Assembly (NCBI RefSeq): GCF_029017505.1
Contig: NZ_JAQGEI010000029.1
Location: 1-64,000, forward strand
Direction of reading: 5' to 3'
From: Sedimenticola hydrogenitrophicus
Lineage (GTDB): Bacteria; Pseudomonadota; Gammaproteobacteria; Chromatiales; Chromatiaceae
Length of the DNA stretch: 64,000 nucleotides
Under the pieces are notes generated by a model. That model did no database searches. It was given only the letters and a program-made list of their open reading frames with translations, and was not told where the DNA came from. The translations under genes and the position numbers were made by a program. Positions 6,910 through 19,052 of this stretch are shown here, in pieces (positions within the stretch are counted from its first letter, which is position 1; every line of letters starts with the position of its first letter).

Positions 6910-7371
6910 ATGAGAGATCAGTCGGGGCGGGATGGCCTCAAAGCGCGCGGCAGGGCCCATTTGGCGGGGATCTGGATCATACTTTTCATCGGTCTGCTGG
7001 GCCCCACGGCGCTGGTGGCCGGGGTGTTCCGCTGTCCGGACGGCAGCGGCGGGGTGATTTTTCAGCAGATCGCCTGCCCTCAGGGCGAGGCGGTCGAGCT
7101 GGATGTCCGCACCACCGAATGGGTGGCGAGCCCCCCTGGGCAGCTGCCCCGCCGAAATAGGCGCCCGTCCAAGTCGGGGGCCGGCGATCAGGCGGCGCTG
7201 TCCCGGGCCACCCGGGAGGCGCGCCGGCAGGAGCAGGCGTGCTGGCGGGCGAAACAGCGTGTCGAGCAGATCGAGGCGGAACTGCGCCACGGCTACAAGC
7301 CGTCAAGGGGCGAACGGCTGCGCCGCCAGCGTCGCCAGCAGGCTGACTACCTGCGGGCGTTTTGTCGTTAA
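6910..7371 (+). CDS. DUF4124-like envelope protein, unknown role
   Basis: 153 residues. ATG at 6910 follows AAGGAG with 8-nt spacing. An Arg-rich N-terminus leads into one hydrophobic segment (about residues 21-37, 'GIWIILFIGLLGPTALVAGV'), a signal peptide or anchor. Then comes 'FRCPDGSGGVIFQQIACPQG', the DUF4124 type of short domain with two Cys, and a basic coiled C-terminal half rich in Arg and Gln with a further Cys pair (C119 region and near the end). It probably lies in the periplasm. Function unknown. Confidence 0.65.
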   Translation: MRDQSGRDGLKARGRAHLAGIWIILFIGLLGPTALVAGVFRCPDGSGGVIFQQIACPQGEAVELDVRTTEWVASPPGQLPRRNRRPSKSGAGDQAALSRATREARRQEQACWRAKQRVEQIEAELRHGYKPSRGERLRRQRRQQADYLRAFCR

Positions 7372-7410
7372 GTCCGGCAGGGTCCTAAGTTTGCCGTGCT
7401 GGGGTGAGTC

Positions 7411-7458
7411 TGTAGGAGCGCCTCCGGCGCGAAGTTTTTCGCGGCAAAGCCACTCCAC
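7411..7458. repeat. family C repeat (copy 1)
   Basis: TGTAGGAGCGCCTCCGGCGC, then GAAGTTTTTCGCGGC and CCACTCCACAG. Related copies at 37291-37325 and 61507-61604, and a coding copy near 23616-23654. The unit has an internal GCGCC/GGCGC hairpin. Confidence 0.8.
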
Positions 7459-7478
7459 AGGTGCTGGTATATGTAGGG

Positions 7479-7642
7479 TGAGGAGTGGTACGAAGAGGTG
7501 CAGTTTACGGACCTGGGGATGGCATAGGATGTAGGGTGGATAAGCCGGTAGGCGCATCCACCAGCGCCACGGTGAGGAGTGGTACATGGATGTACCGTTT
7601 ACGGACCTGAGGATGGCATGCGCTGTCGCTTATCCACCCTAC
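7479..7642. repeat. composite of family A repeat and a duplicated 49-bp segment
   Basis: Two related segments, both opening GGTGAGGAGTGGTAC and both containing TTTACGGACCTG.GGATGGCAT, lie at about 7484-7525 and 7571-7619. The second is enclosed in a family A palindrome (GTAGGGTGGATAAGCC at 7531, closing TTATCCACCCTAC at 7630-7642). A nested or serial insertion would explain it. No gene lies between 7372 and 7670. Confidence 0.75.
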
Positions 7643-7670
7643 AAAACTCCGGCCCCTTACCTCCGTGGTG

Positions 7671-8219
7671 TCATCGCTCTTGTTGCAGCCGGTCTCGCGC
7701 CAGGTACAGGGCCAGTTGCGAGCGGGCCTCGGTGAAATCCTCCTGCGCCAGCAGTTCGTCGAACGCGGCCAGTCGCCACTCCACCACCTCGATCGGTTCC
7801 GGTTCGTCGCCCGGCAGGGGTTGCGGATAGAGCTCCCGCGCCAGCACGATATGGGTGGTGTGGTAGATATAGCCCGGGGCCACGCTGACCGAGCTGAGCA
7901 GCTCCAGCTGCCGGGCCGCATAGCCGGTCTCCTCCCGCAGTTCCCGGTTGCCCGCGGCGAGCGGGTCTTCGCCCGGTTCGATATGGCCCTTCGGGAAGGC
8001 CAGTTCATAACGATTGACCCCCGCGGCGTATTCGCGGATCAGCAGCAGGGTGTCGGCATCCAGCATCGGCACCACCAACACCGCCCCCTCGTCCGAGCCC
8101 ACCACCCGCTGGTAGGTGCGCCGCTGGCCGTTGGCGAACTCCAGGTCGATCTCTTCGATATGAAAGATGCCGGTTTCATTGAGGGTGCGGCGGTCTCTGA
8201 TGCGGGGCGGTTTGGGCAT
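7671..8219 (-). CDS. nudE: ADP compounds hydrolase NudE (Nudix)
   Basis: 182 residues from ATG at 8219 (MPKPPRIRD). An in-frame GTG at 8255 would add 12 residues but has no ribosome site. The Nudix box is complete: 'GHIEPGEDPLAAGNRELREE' followed by TGY. The N-terminal 'FHIEEIDLEFANGQRRTYQR' matches NudE of E. coli, which hydrolyses ADP-ribose, NADH and Ap3A. It is divergent from yrfG across 50 bp, the same arrangement as in E. coli, which supports both calls. Confidence 0.88.
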   Translation of the reverse strand: MPKPPRIRDRRTLNETGIFHIEEIDLEFANGQRRTYQRVVGSDEGAVLVVPMLDADTLLLIREYAAGVNRYELAFPKGHIEPGEDPLAAGNRELREETGYAARQLELLSSVSVAPGYIYHTTHIVLARELYPQPLPGDEPEPIEVVEWRLAAFDELLAQEDFTEARSQLALYLARDRLQQER

Positions 8220-8269
8220 ACTGTGTTCTTCTGTTGCTATCCGGTCTTGTTCCACTGTAACTTAATTCA

Positions 8270-8923
8270 ATGATCGACTGGAACCACATAGACACCATTC
8301 TGCTGGATATGGACGGCACCCTGCTGGACCTCCATTTCGACAACTATTTCTGGCTGGAGCACGTCCCGCGGCGCTACGCCGAGCGCCGGGGTTGTCCCCT
8401 GAGCCAGGCCCGGGAGGAGCTGGGGGATCGCTATCGCAGCGTTGAGGGCACCCTGGAGTGGTACTGCGTCGACCACTGGAGTCGCGAGCTGGGGCTGGAT
8501 ATCGCCCTGTTGAAGGCCGAGGTGGATCACCTGATCGCCGTGCATCCCCACGTGGTGGATTTTCTCGATGCGGCACGCGCCCTGGGCAAGCGAATTGTCC
8601 TGGTCACCAATGCCCACCAGAAGGCACTGGCGCTGAAGATGGAGCGCACCCGCCTGCGGGGCCATTTCGATGCGGTGATCTGCGCCCATGACCTCGGCCT
8701 GCCCAAGGAGCACCGGGCATTCTGGGGTCGGCTCCAGCGGATCGAGCCGTTCGACAAGGCCCGTACCCTGTTCGTTGATGACAGCCTGCCGGTGCTGGAG
8801 TCGGCGCGGGATTACGGGATCGGCTTTCTGCTGCGGGTGCTGAAGCCCGATACCCGCGGCCCGTCGCGCGAGGCGGAGGGGTTTATGGCGATCGACGATT
8901 TTTCCGCCATCCTGCCGCGCTAG
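8270..8923 (+). CDS. yrfG: GMP/IMP 5'-nucleotidase YrfG (HAD family)
   Basis: 217 residues of the haloacid dehalogenase superfamily. Motif I 'LLDMDGTLLDLHFDNYFW' has the nucleophile Asp and the acid/base Asp; motif II is 'IVLVTNAH'; motif III Lys is in 'LGLPKEHRAFW'; motif IV is 'TLFVDDSLPVLESAR'. YrfG dephosphorylates purine nucleotides. Divergent from nudE as in enteric bacteria. Confidence 0.88.
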   Translation: MIDWNHIDTILLDMDGTLLDLHFDNYFWLEHVPRRYAERRGCPLSQAREELGDRYRSVEGTLEWYCVDHWSRELGLDIALLKAEVDHLIAVHPHVVDFLDAARALGKRIVLVTNAHQKALALKMERTRLRGHFDAVICAHDLGLPKEHRAFWGRLQRIEPFDKARTLFVDDSLPVLESARDYGIGFLLRVLKPDTRGPSREAEGFMAIDDFSAILPR

Positions 8924-8934
8924 CGGACAGGGCA

Positions 8935-9115
8935 GGTGCGTCTGGTGGAGGGCTGCCGGATGGGTGGAGGAGGTACGACGTAACCCATCAGACAGGCGCG
9001 CCTGGTGCAGGGGATGGCCGTTTGTGTTGCGCCATGCGCGCGCCGTAACCCACCCTGAATCCTGCGAAAAATCGCCCGACCGAGGGGTGGGTAAGCGGTA
9101 GCGCATCTACCATCC
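8935..9115. repeat. diverged intergenic repeat stretch
   Basis: Contains related pieces such as GGTGGAGGAGGTACGACGTA, TAACCCACCCTGAATCCTG and GGGGTGGGTAAGCGGTAGCG that resemble worn family A/B elements. No gene seen. Confidence 0.4.
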
Positions 9116-9126
9116 GCGCGGCGGAC

Positions 9127-9504
9127 TCAGCGTTTGTCCCAGCTCTTGAAGCGCTTCCGGCAGTAGCCGAGCAGTTCGGCGTAGTTGCGGAAGTGCAGCT
9201 CGAAACCCTCCTCGGCGGGGGCGTCATACTCACACCAGTGGTTGTCGTAGTCGCGGCAGATCTGCGGCCGCTGCTCATAGATGCCGCAGGCGCCACCCGG
9301 CTGCAGGTGCTCGCAGCGGCCCAGGATCATCAGGTACCAGTCGCCCTCATCCTTGTAGATTTCCACGCCCTGGTGGGAGACCTGCCACAGCAGATGGTCG
9401 AAGTCGGCCTTGGAGCGCGGCGCCGCGCCCAGCGCCTCGGTGGTGTAGGTGCAGCAGTTGGAGTTGGTGCAGCGGCTGCACTTGTTGGCGACGGCCAGCT
9501 CCAT
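9127..9504 (-). CDS. YkgJ-like cysteine-cluster protein
   Basis: 125 residues with eight or more Cys in the CxxCxxxxCC pattern of the YkgJ/UPF0153 family: 'CSRCTNSNCC' near the N-terminus, then 'LGRCEHLQPGGACGIYEQRP' and 'QICRDY', and a late 'GYCRKRF'. The family is presumed to bind zinc or an iron-sulfur cluster; its role is not established. It follows rhlB with only 4 nt between the genes, so they are probably co-transcribed. Confidence 0.8.
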   Translation of the reverse strand: MELAVANKCSRCTNSNCCTYTTEALGAAPRSKADFDHLLWQVSHQGVEIYKDEGDWYLMILGRCEHLQPGGACGIYEQRPQICRDYDNHWCEYDAPAEEGFELHFRNYAELLGYCRKRFKSWDKR

Positions 9505-9508
9505 GCGG

Positions 9509-10864
9509 CTAGTCCGTGGTGCTGGCCTGCTTCGGTTTTCTCCGCCGGCGCTTCTTCTTCGGCGCCTCGCTGCTGCCCTCCGGGGCCTTGGCGGCCGCGG
9601 CCGGTTTGTGCCCCGGTTTCTTTCCGCCGCTGCGGCGCCGGTCCCTGTCCCGTTCCGGACGGTCCGGTATGATCCGGCTCCTGGGGTCGATCTTGAACAG
9701 CAGTTCGCTGGTCACCGGCTCCATCGGGATGCGATGGCCGATGAAGGCCTCGATGTCCGGCAGGGCGAAGGCGTGGGTCTCGCAGGCGAAGCTGATGGCG
9801 TCGCCGCTGGCCCCGGCGCGGGCGGTGCGGCCGATGCGGTGCACGTAATCCTCGGCGTCATCGGGCAGGTCGAAGTTGAACACGTGGGAGACGTCCGGGA
9901 TGTGCAGGCCGCGGGCGGCCACGTCGGTGGCCACCAGTACCGGGAGCCGGCCCTCCTGGAAATCGCTCAACAGCCTCATGCGCTTTTTCTGCGGCACGTC
10001 GCCGGAGATCACCGCGGCACCGATGCCGTTGCCCTCCAGGTAGCCCCAGACCAGGTCCGCGCCGCGCTTGGTGTTGACGAAGACGATGGTGCGATGGGCG
10101 TCCATTTGCTTCAGCAGGCCGATCAGCAGCGAGATCTTCTCGTCGTTGGCGGTCATGTAGCAGACCTGCTTGACCTTGTCGGCGGTCACCTTGTCGGTCT
10201 CGATCTTGACCGTGGTCGGGTTGTTCATGTGTTCGTAGGCCAGCTCCAGCACCCGGAACGAGAGGGTGGCTGAGAACAGCAGGCCGAGCCGCTGCTGTGG
10301 CGGCGGACAGCGCCGCAACATGAAGCGGATGTCCTTGATGAAGCCGAGATCAAACATGCGGTCGGCCTCGTCCATGACCACCACCTGGATCGCCTGCAGG
10401 TCATAGACGTGCTGTTTCAGGTAGTCGATCAGGCGGCCGGGGGTGCCGATCAGGATATCGACCCCGTCCTCCAGCTGTTTGCGCTGCTGCTCGTAGGCGG
10501 TGCCGCCGAACACCAGGCCCAGGGTGAGGCCGGTGTGCTTGCCCAGCACCTCGGCGTCCTTATGGATCTGTACCGCCAGTTCGCGGGTCGGGGCGACGAT
10601 CAGTGCCCGGGGCTGGTTTTTCCGCCGCTCCTCCGCTGCCGGGTTGCTGAGCAGGTGCTGGTAGGTCGCCAGCAGGAAGGCGGCGGTCTTGCCGGTGCCG
10701 GTCTGCGCCTGCCCGGCCACATCCTGTCCCTTCAGGGCGATGGGCAGGGTTTCGGCCTGGATGGGGGTGCAGAAGGAAAAGCCAGTGTCTTCAATGCCTT
10801 GTGCGAGTTCTTTACACAGCCCGAAGCTGTTGAAACGGATATCCGTGAGGTGTTTGTCTGTCAT
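9509..10864 (-). CDS. rhlB: DEAD-box RNA helicase RhlB-type
   Basis: 451 residues. All helicase motifs are present in order: Q motif '[11 protein letters not shown]', motif I 'AQTGTGKT', Ia 'PTRELAVQ', 'GTPGRLID', II DEAD in '[11 protein letters not shown]', III 'SAT', IV '[11 protein letters not shown]', V '[13 protein letters not shown]', VI '[10 protein letters not shown]'. The C-terminus is a basic Lys/Arg/Pro tail ('[10 protein letters not shown]'), an RNA-binding extension. RhlB unwinds RNA in the degradosome. Gene order rhlB divergent from trxA-rho is the same as in E. coli, favouring RhlB over other DEAD-box paralogues. Confidence 0.9.
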   Translation of the reverse strand: MTDKHLTDIRFNSFGLCKELAQGIEDTGFSFCTPIQAETLPIALKGQDVAGQAQTGTGKTAAFLLATYQHLLSNPAAEERRKNQPRALIVAPTRELAVQIHKDAEVLGKHTGLTLGLVFGGTAYEQQRKQLEDGVDILIGTPGRLIDYLKQHVYDLQAIQVVVMDEADRMFDLGFIKDIRFMLRRCPPPQQRLGLLFSATLSFRVLELAYEHMNNPTTVKIETDKVTADKVKQVCYMTANDEKISLLIGLLKQMDAHRTIVFVNTKRGADLVWGYLEGNGIGAAVISGDVPQKKRMRLLSDFQEGRLPVLVATDVAARGLHIPDVSHVFNFDLPDDAEDYVHRIGRTARAGASGDAISFACETHAFALPDIEAFIGHRIPMEPVTSELLFKIDPRSRIIPDRPERDRDRRRSGGKKPGHKPAAAAKAPEGSSEAPKKKRRRRKPKQASTTD

Positions 10865-10983
10865 GGTGCGCTAGGATACAGCAATTTACTGCATGTTTGG
10901 ACTTGAAATGGTGAAAATATTGGGATCAAATAGATCCCTGGTTTTGGAGATTCAAACAACAACAGATCCCGGATGCAACGATA

Positions 10984-11144
10984 AGGGCTCGCGCAAGAAT
11001 AATTTCGCAGTACCGAGGGCGTTACTGGGCCACGCCGGCAAGGCAAGCTTTGCCGGCAATGGCTGTTCCCTTGCCAAAAAGCGTAACGCCGTCGGAGGGG
11101 TCCAGTGGCGACCGAATACCGGAACTTATTTTTGCGCGAGCCCT
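10984..11144. mobile_element. MITE-like element with 19-bp terminal inverted repeats
   Basis: The left end AGGGCTCGCGCAAGAATAA (10984-11002) and the right end TTATTTTTGCGCGAGCCCT (11126-11144) are inverted repeats with one mismatch. Inside are more dyads: GGCGTTAC with GTAACGCC, and GCCGGCAA with TTGCCGGC. The 161-bp element has no coding capacity. It fills most of the 344-bp gap between the divergent rhlB and trxA. No clear target-site duplication was seen. Confidence 0.7.
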
Positions 11145-11208
11145 AAGCACCGGTACAGCCCCGTACCATGTGGTGCGATATCCCAACTGAATTTTGTGGA
11201 GAATGCTA

Positions 11209-11535
11209 GTGAGTGAACAGATTGTTCATGTGACCGACGATAGTTTTGAGGCGGAAGTACTGAAGTCAGATCTGCCCGTGCTGGTGGATTACTGGGCTGA
11301 GTGGTGCGGTCCCTGCAAGATGATTGCGCCGGTACTGGATGAGATCTCCGGTGAGTATGCCGGCAAGATCAGGGTCGCCAAGCTGAATATTGATGAGAAT
11401 CCCAATACCCCTCCGCGCTACGGCATTCGCGGTATCCCGACCCTGATGTTGTTCAAGGACGGCGAAGTAGAGGCCACCAAGGTCGGTGCCGTCTCCAAAT
11501 CCCAGCTGATCGCGTTCATCGACAGCAATCTCTGA
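11209..11535 (+). CDS. trxA: thioredoxin 1
   Basis: 108 residues, the length of E. coli TrxA, with the redox site WCGPCK in '[20 protein letters not shown]' and the cis-proline loop '[13 protein letters not shown]'. I chose the GTG at 11209 because GGAG lies 7 nt upstream; ATG at 11203 is too close to it. It reduces disulfides using electrons from thioredoxin reductase. It precedes rho as in many gammaproteobacteria, but the 180-bp gap suggests a separate promoter for rho. Confidence 0.95.
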   Translation: MSEQIVHVTDDSFEAEVLKSDLPVLVDYWAEWCGPCKMIAPVLDEISGEYAGKIRVAKLNIDENPNTPPRYGIRGIPTLMLFKDGEVEATKVGAVSKSQLIAFIDSNL

Positions 11536-11715
11536 AACAGACCAAAACGCAATTAATACTGGACGTACTCCGGGATGGTGCTAGAATTCGCTTACTAGCC
11601 CTCCCGTGAGTGCTAATACCAAGAAACCAATCACCCCAGAGCGATTTTCCAATAACTCTGTTCCAGACGGGAACCCAAAGCCCGTTCCGTTCTTTTTTCA
11701 ATCACGCATAACATC

Positions 11716-12972
<1,257 letters not shown>

Positions 12973-12984
12973 TCCTCTCTGAAT

Positions 12985-13011
12985 AAAGGCTGCTGAACAC
13001 AGCCTTTTTTT
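12985..13011 (+). terminator. intrinsic terminator after rho
   Basis: AAAGGCTG (12985-12992) and CAGCCTTT (13000-13007) form an 8-bp stem with a 7-base loop, followed by further T residues. It lies 13 bp after the rho stop codon. Confidence 0.85.
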
Positions 13012-13081
13012 GATTCAGGGCATGGGGATAGATTGGGCTTACCCTGTTGCCGTCACCGCTTGGCCCGATAAAGCGACGAGC

Positions 13082-14512
13082 ATGGAAACAGAGACAACGA
13101 CACCCCTGCATATTCTGGTCGTGGGCGACCTGATGATTGATCACTATCTCTGGGGTGAGTGTTCGCGAATTTCCCCGGAGGCTCCGGTGCAGGTGGTGGA
13201 TGTCACCGAGGAGCGCGCGCTGCTGGGTGGCGCCGGCAATGTGGTCAATAATCTGGTCGCGCTCGGATCCCGGGTCTCCGTGGCCGGGGTGATCGGCGGT
13301 GACGAGGCGGGCCGGCAGCTGGTCACCATGATGCGCGACCTGGGTGTCAATACTGAGCACCTGCTGCTGGATCCGCGACGCAAGACCAGCAAGAAGAGTC
13401 GGGTGGTTGCCTCGCATCAGCAGGTGGTGCGTTTCGACAGCGAGTGCCGGGTCGATATCAGTCCGGAGCATGAACAACAGATCTTGCAGGCCGTGGAGCG
13501 GTTGCTGCCGGCGGTGGATCTGGTGTTGTTGTCGGATTACGCCAAAGGGGTGTTGACCGAGACGCTGGTTCCCCGGCTGATCGCGCTTTGCAACAACCAG
13601 GGAAAGCGTGTACTGGTGGACCCCAAGGGGAGCGATTACAGCAGGTACCAGGGGGCCTACCTGATTACGCCGAATCGGAAAGAGGCCGCGCTGGCCACCG
13701 CCATCCCCATCGGCAGGGAGGATGAGAATCTCGAATCCATGGGTTTCGCCCTGAAACGGCTGTGTAACCTCAGCTACGCCATCATCACCCTGTCCGAGGA
13801 TGGCATGGCGATCTTCGGCGAGACCATGCAGCGCATCACCACCCACGCGAAAGAGGTCTACGACGTGACCGGTGCCGGCGATACGGTACTGGCCGCGCTG
13901 GGTTTCGCCCTGGCCTGCGGAAGGGATATCGAGACGGCTGCGCACTTTGCCAATTCGGCCGCCGCCGTGGTGGTGGGCAAGCTAGGCAGTGCCACCGCCA
14001 CCCTGGATGAGATTGAAGAGTACGAGTCGTCACTGCACAAGGCCGCCAGCGACGCCCATATCAAGAACTTCGACAGTATCGAGCGCATTGTCGGCTATCT
14101 GAAGCGTCAGGATAAACGGATCGTATTCACCAACGGCTGTTTCGATATCCTGCACCTGGGGCACATCAAGAGTCTGGAAAAGGCCAAATCCTTTGGCGAT
14201 GTGTTGGTGGTCGGGGTGAACTCCGACGCCTCGGTGCGGCGTCTGAAGGGTGCCGACCGGCCGATCAATCCCGAGTACGACCGGGCCTATCTGCTGGCGG
14301 CGCTGGAAGCTGTCGATTACGTGGTGATCTTCGATCAGGATACCCCGTACGAGCTGGTCAAACGGGTACTGCCGGATGTGCTGGTCAAGGGCAGCGATTA
14401 TCGCGGCAAGGAGATCGTGGGCAGCGATCTGGCCGGCGAGGTGAAACTGGTGGATATCATTCTGGGCAAGAGTACCTCGCGGGTGATCGATGGCATCAAA
14501 GTGGAGCGCTAG
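13082..14512 (+). CDS. HldE-like bifunctional heptose kinase / nucleotidyltransferase (paralogue 1)
   Basis: 476 residues from ATG at 13082. Residues about 10-330 are a PfkB/ribokinase-type kinase ('ILVVGDLMIDHYLWGECSRI', 'GGAGNVVNNL', catalytic 'DVTGAGDTVLAAL'). Residues about 345-476 are a cytidylyltransferase-fold domain ('VFTNGCFDILHLGHIKSLEK', 'NSDASVRRLKGADRP'). Together they should convert heptose-7-phosphate to the bisphosphate and then to ADP-heptose. It differs clearly from the second copy at 31632-33077, which is the canonical E. coli-like form. The next two genes (GT9 and a sugar-1-phosphate nucleotidyltransferase) follow closely, suggesting a small envelope-sugar operon. Confidence 0.88.
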   Translation: METETTTPLHILVVGDLMIDHYLWGECSRISPEAPVQVVDVTEERALLGGAGNVVNNLVALGSRVSVAGVIGGDEAGRQLVTMMRDLGVNTEHLLLDPRRKTSKKSRVVASHQQVVRFDSECRVDISPEHEQQILQAVERLLPAVDLVLLSDYAKGVLTETLVPRLIALCNNQGKRVLVDPKGSDYSRYQGAYLITPNRKEAALATAIPIGREDENLESMGFALKRLCNLSYAIITLSEDGMAIFGETMQRITTHAKEVYDVTGAGDTVLAALGFALACGRDIETAAHFANSAAAVVVGKLGSATATLDEIEEYESSLHKAASDAHIKNFDSIERIVGYLKRQDKRIVFTNGCFDILHLGHIKSLEKAKSFGDVLVVGVNSDASVRRLKGADRPINPEYDRAYLLAALEAVDYVVIFDQDTPYELVKRVLPDVLVKGSDYRGKEIVGSDLAGEVKLVDIILGKSTSRVIDGIKVER

Positions 14513-14533
14513 CCCCGATTGGCGGCTGGCGGT

Positions 14534-16175
<1,642 letters not shown>

Positions 16176-16226
16176 TGCCATCGGCGGGCTTGCCGCCGTG
16201 CCGCCGGTTTTTTCTGTCCGCCACTC

Positions 16227-16254
16227 TTGACTCTGAGTATTTCGACCCTATTAT
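16227..16254 (+). promoter_or_regulatory. sigma70 promoter of groESL
   Basis: TTGACT (16227-16232) and TATTAT (16249-16254) with a 16-bp spacer. The -10 abuts the CIRCE operator, so HrcA binding would block it. Confidence 0.75.
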
Positions 16255-16280
16255 TAGCACTCAGTCGTGGTGAGTGCTAA
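16254..16280. promoter_or_regulatory. CIRCE operator (HrcA binding site)
   Basis: TTAGCACTC-N9-GAGTGCTAA, a perfect match to the CIRCE consensus, 59 bp upstream of the groES ATG. It implies HrcA heat-shock repression of groESL, as in many chromatialean bacteria but unlike E. coli, which relies on sigma32. hrcA is not in this window. Confidence 0.95.
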
Positions 16281-16339
16281 CGGCGCCGCCGGATAACAAT
16301 CGTTTTATGTGTAAACAGCCAATCAGGAGAAATCGGTAG

Positions 16340-16630
16340 ATGAAAATTCGTCCGCTGCAAGACCGCGTGGTCATTCGTCGTATGGAAGAGGAGCGCACCA
16401 GCGCTGGTGGCATCGTCCTGCCGGACAGTGCAACCGAGAAGCCCGCTCAGGGAGAAGTGATTGCCGTCGGCAACGGCAAGGTGCTGAACAGCGGCGAGTC
16501 TCGCCCGCTGGACGTCAAGGTCGGTGACAAGGTCCTGTTCGGCAAGTACTCCGGTAACGAGGTCAAGCTCGGCGAGGAGACCCTGCTGGTGATGCGTGAA
16601 GAAGACATCATGGGTGTGATCGAAGGCTGA
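16340..16630 (+). CDS. groS: co-chaperonin GroES
   Basis: 96 residues, full length. Begins '[20 protein letters not shown]', contains the mobile-loop region '[20 protein letters not shown]' and ends '[13 protein letters not shown]'. It caps the GroEL cavity during protein folding. An AGGAG motif lies 12 nt before the ATG. Controlled by the CIRCE/promoter region upstream. Confidence 0.97.
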   Translation: MKIRPLQDRVVIRRMEEERTSAGGIVLPDSATEKPAQGEVIAVGNGKVLNSGESRPLDVKVGDKVLFGKYSGNEVKLGEETLLVMREEDIMGVIEG

Positions 16631-16662
16631 TCGAGCGCCAACGAAACCTCTTCAATTACTGA

Positions 16663-18333
<1,671 letters not shown>

Positions 18334-18338
18334 TCAGC

Positions 18339-18444
18339 CGTAGGGGCCGGCCCCTGTGCCTGCCCTTTTCCATCTGTAGGGGCAGGCCCCTGTGCCTGCC
18401 CTTTTCCATCTGTAGGGGCAGGCCCCTGTGCCTGCCCTTCCATC
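18339..18444. repeat. three tandem copies of a 36-bp repeat after groEL
   Basis: Units at 18339-18374, 18375-18410 and 18411-18444 (the last 34 bp). Each contains GTAGGGGC.GGCCCCTGTGCC and ends TGCCCTT(TT)CCATC. The unit contains a GGGGC.GGCCCC hairpin. There are no spacers, so it is not a CRISPR array. Confidence 0.9.
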
Positions 18445-18464
18445 TGGAAGTCCATCCCTGGACA

Positions 18465-18499
18465 AAACCCTGCCTGGCGCTGCCAGGCAGGGTTTTTTT
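18465..18499 (+). terminator. intrinsic terminator of groESL
   Basis: CCCTGCCTGGC and GCCAGGCAGGG form an 11-bp stem extended by A-T pairs, followed by seven T (18493-18499). It sits beyond the tandem repeats, 131 bp after the groEL stop. Confidence 0.9.
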
Positions 18500-18635
18500 A
18501 TACCGGTGCCGCCTGAGCCTGGGCGTGTCGTGGCGACTTTGCCGCGCCGTGGTGGATAAGCGAAAGCGCCTCCGCCATTCACCTTTGCCGGGAGTGGCGG
18601 TAGGATGGGCCGATGTTATTGGAAGGAATCGTGCC

Positions 18636-19052
18636 TTGAAAAATACTGATCTACCGCTGACCGCGATCGAGCCTTTTGTCCGTGAATGCCTCGGTTGTGA
18701 ATGCCCGGCCCAGGTATTTGAGGCCGTTGAGGAGGAGATCCGGGAGTTGTCGGGCATCCGTTACCAGCGACTGCTGGCCGGCCGGCGCTTGCTGGTCTAT
18801 CTGCTGTCGGATGCCGACCCCGAGCGACTGCCTGAGTGGCTTGACCGGCTGCAGCGGGTAGGGATCGCCGAGCGCGACGCGGCCGGCTACAATCGGCTAC
18901 GCATCGTGGTGCCGGACCTGCCGAATCCGCTAACTCAAAGCGGATTGCTGGAACGGTTTGCGCAACAGGCCCCGGGTGATGAGCGGGTGCATCTGCATTT
19001 TGTGCCGAGAGAGACCTTGGCACGTTACCTTGACCATGCCTCGCATCCATGA
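18636..19052 (+). CDS. hypothetical protein preceding glnE
   Basis: 138 residues from TTG at 18636, chosen because GGAAGGA lies 8 nt upstream; other in-frame starts lie far upstream in repeat-like DNA. The product has 'FVRECLGCECPAQVFEAVEE' near the N-terminus, with three Cys close together, then an acidic, helical and strand-rich body with no signal peptide or membrane segment. Its stop overlaps the glnE ATG (ATGA), so the two are translationally coupled. I do not recognise the family; the Cys cluster could bind a metal. Confidence 0.7.
   Translation: MKNTDLPLTAIEPFVRECLGCECPAQVFEAVEEEIRELSGIRYQRLLAGRRLLVYLLSDADPERLPEWLDRLQRVGIAERDAAGYNRLRIVVPDLPNPLTQSGLLERFAQQAPGDERVHLHFVPRETLARYLDHASHP

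Noticed and set aside
18339..18444. possible CRISPR array
   Set aside because: The three 36-bp units are directly adjacent with no spacers, and no cas gene is present.
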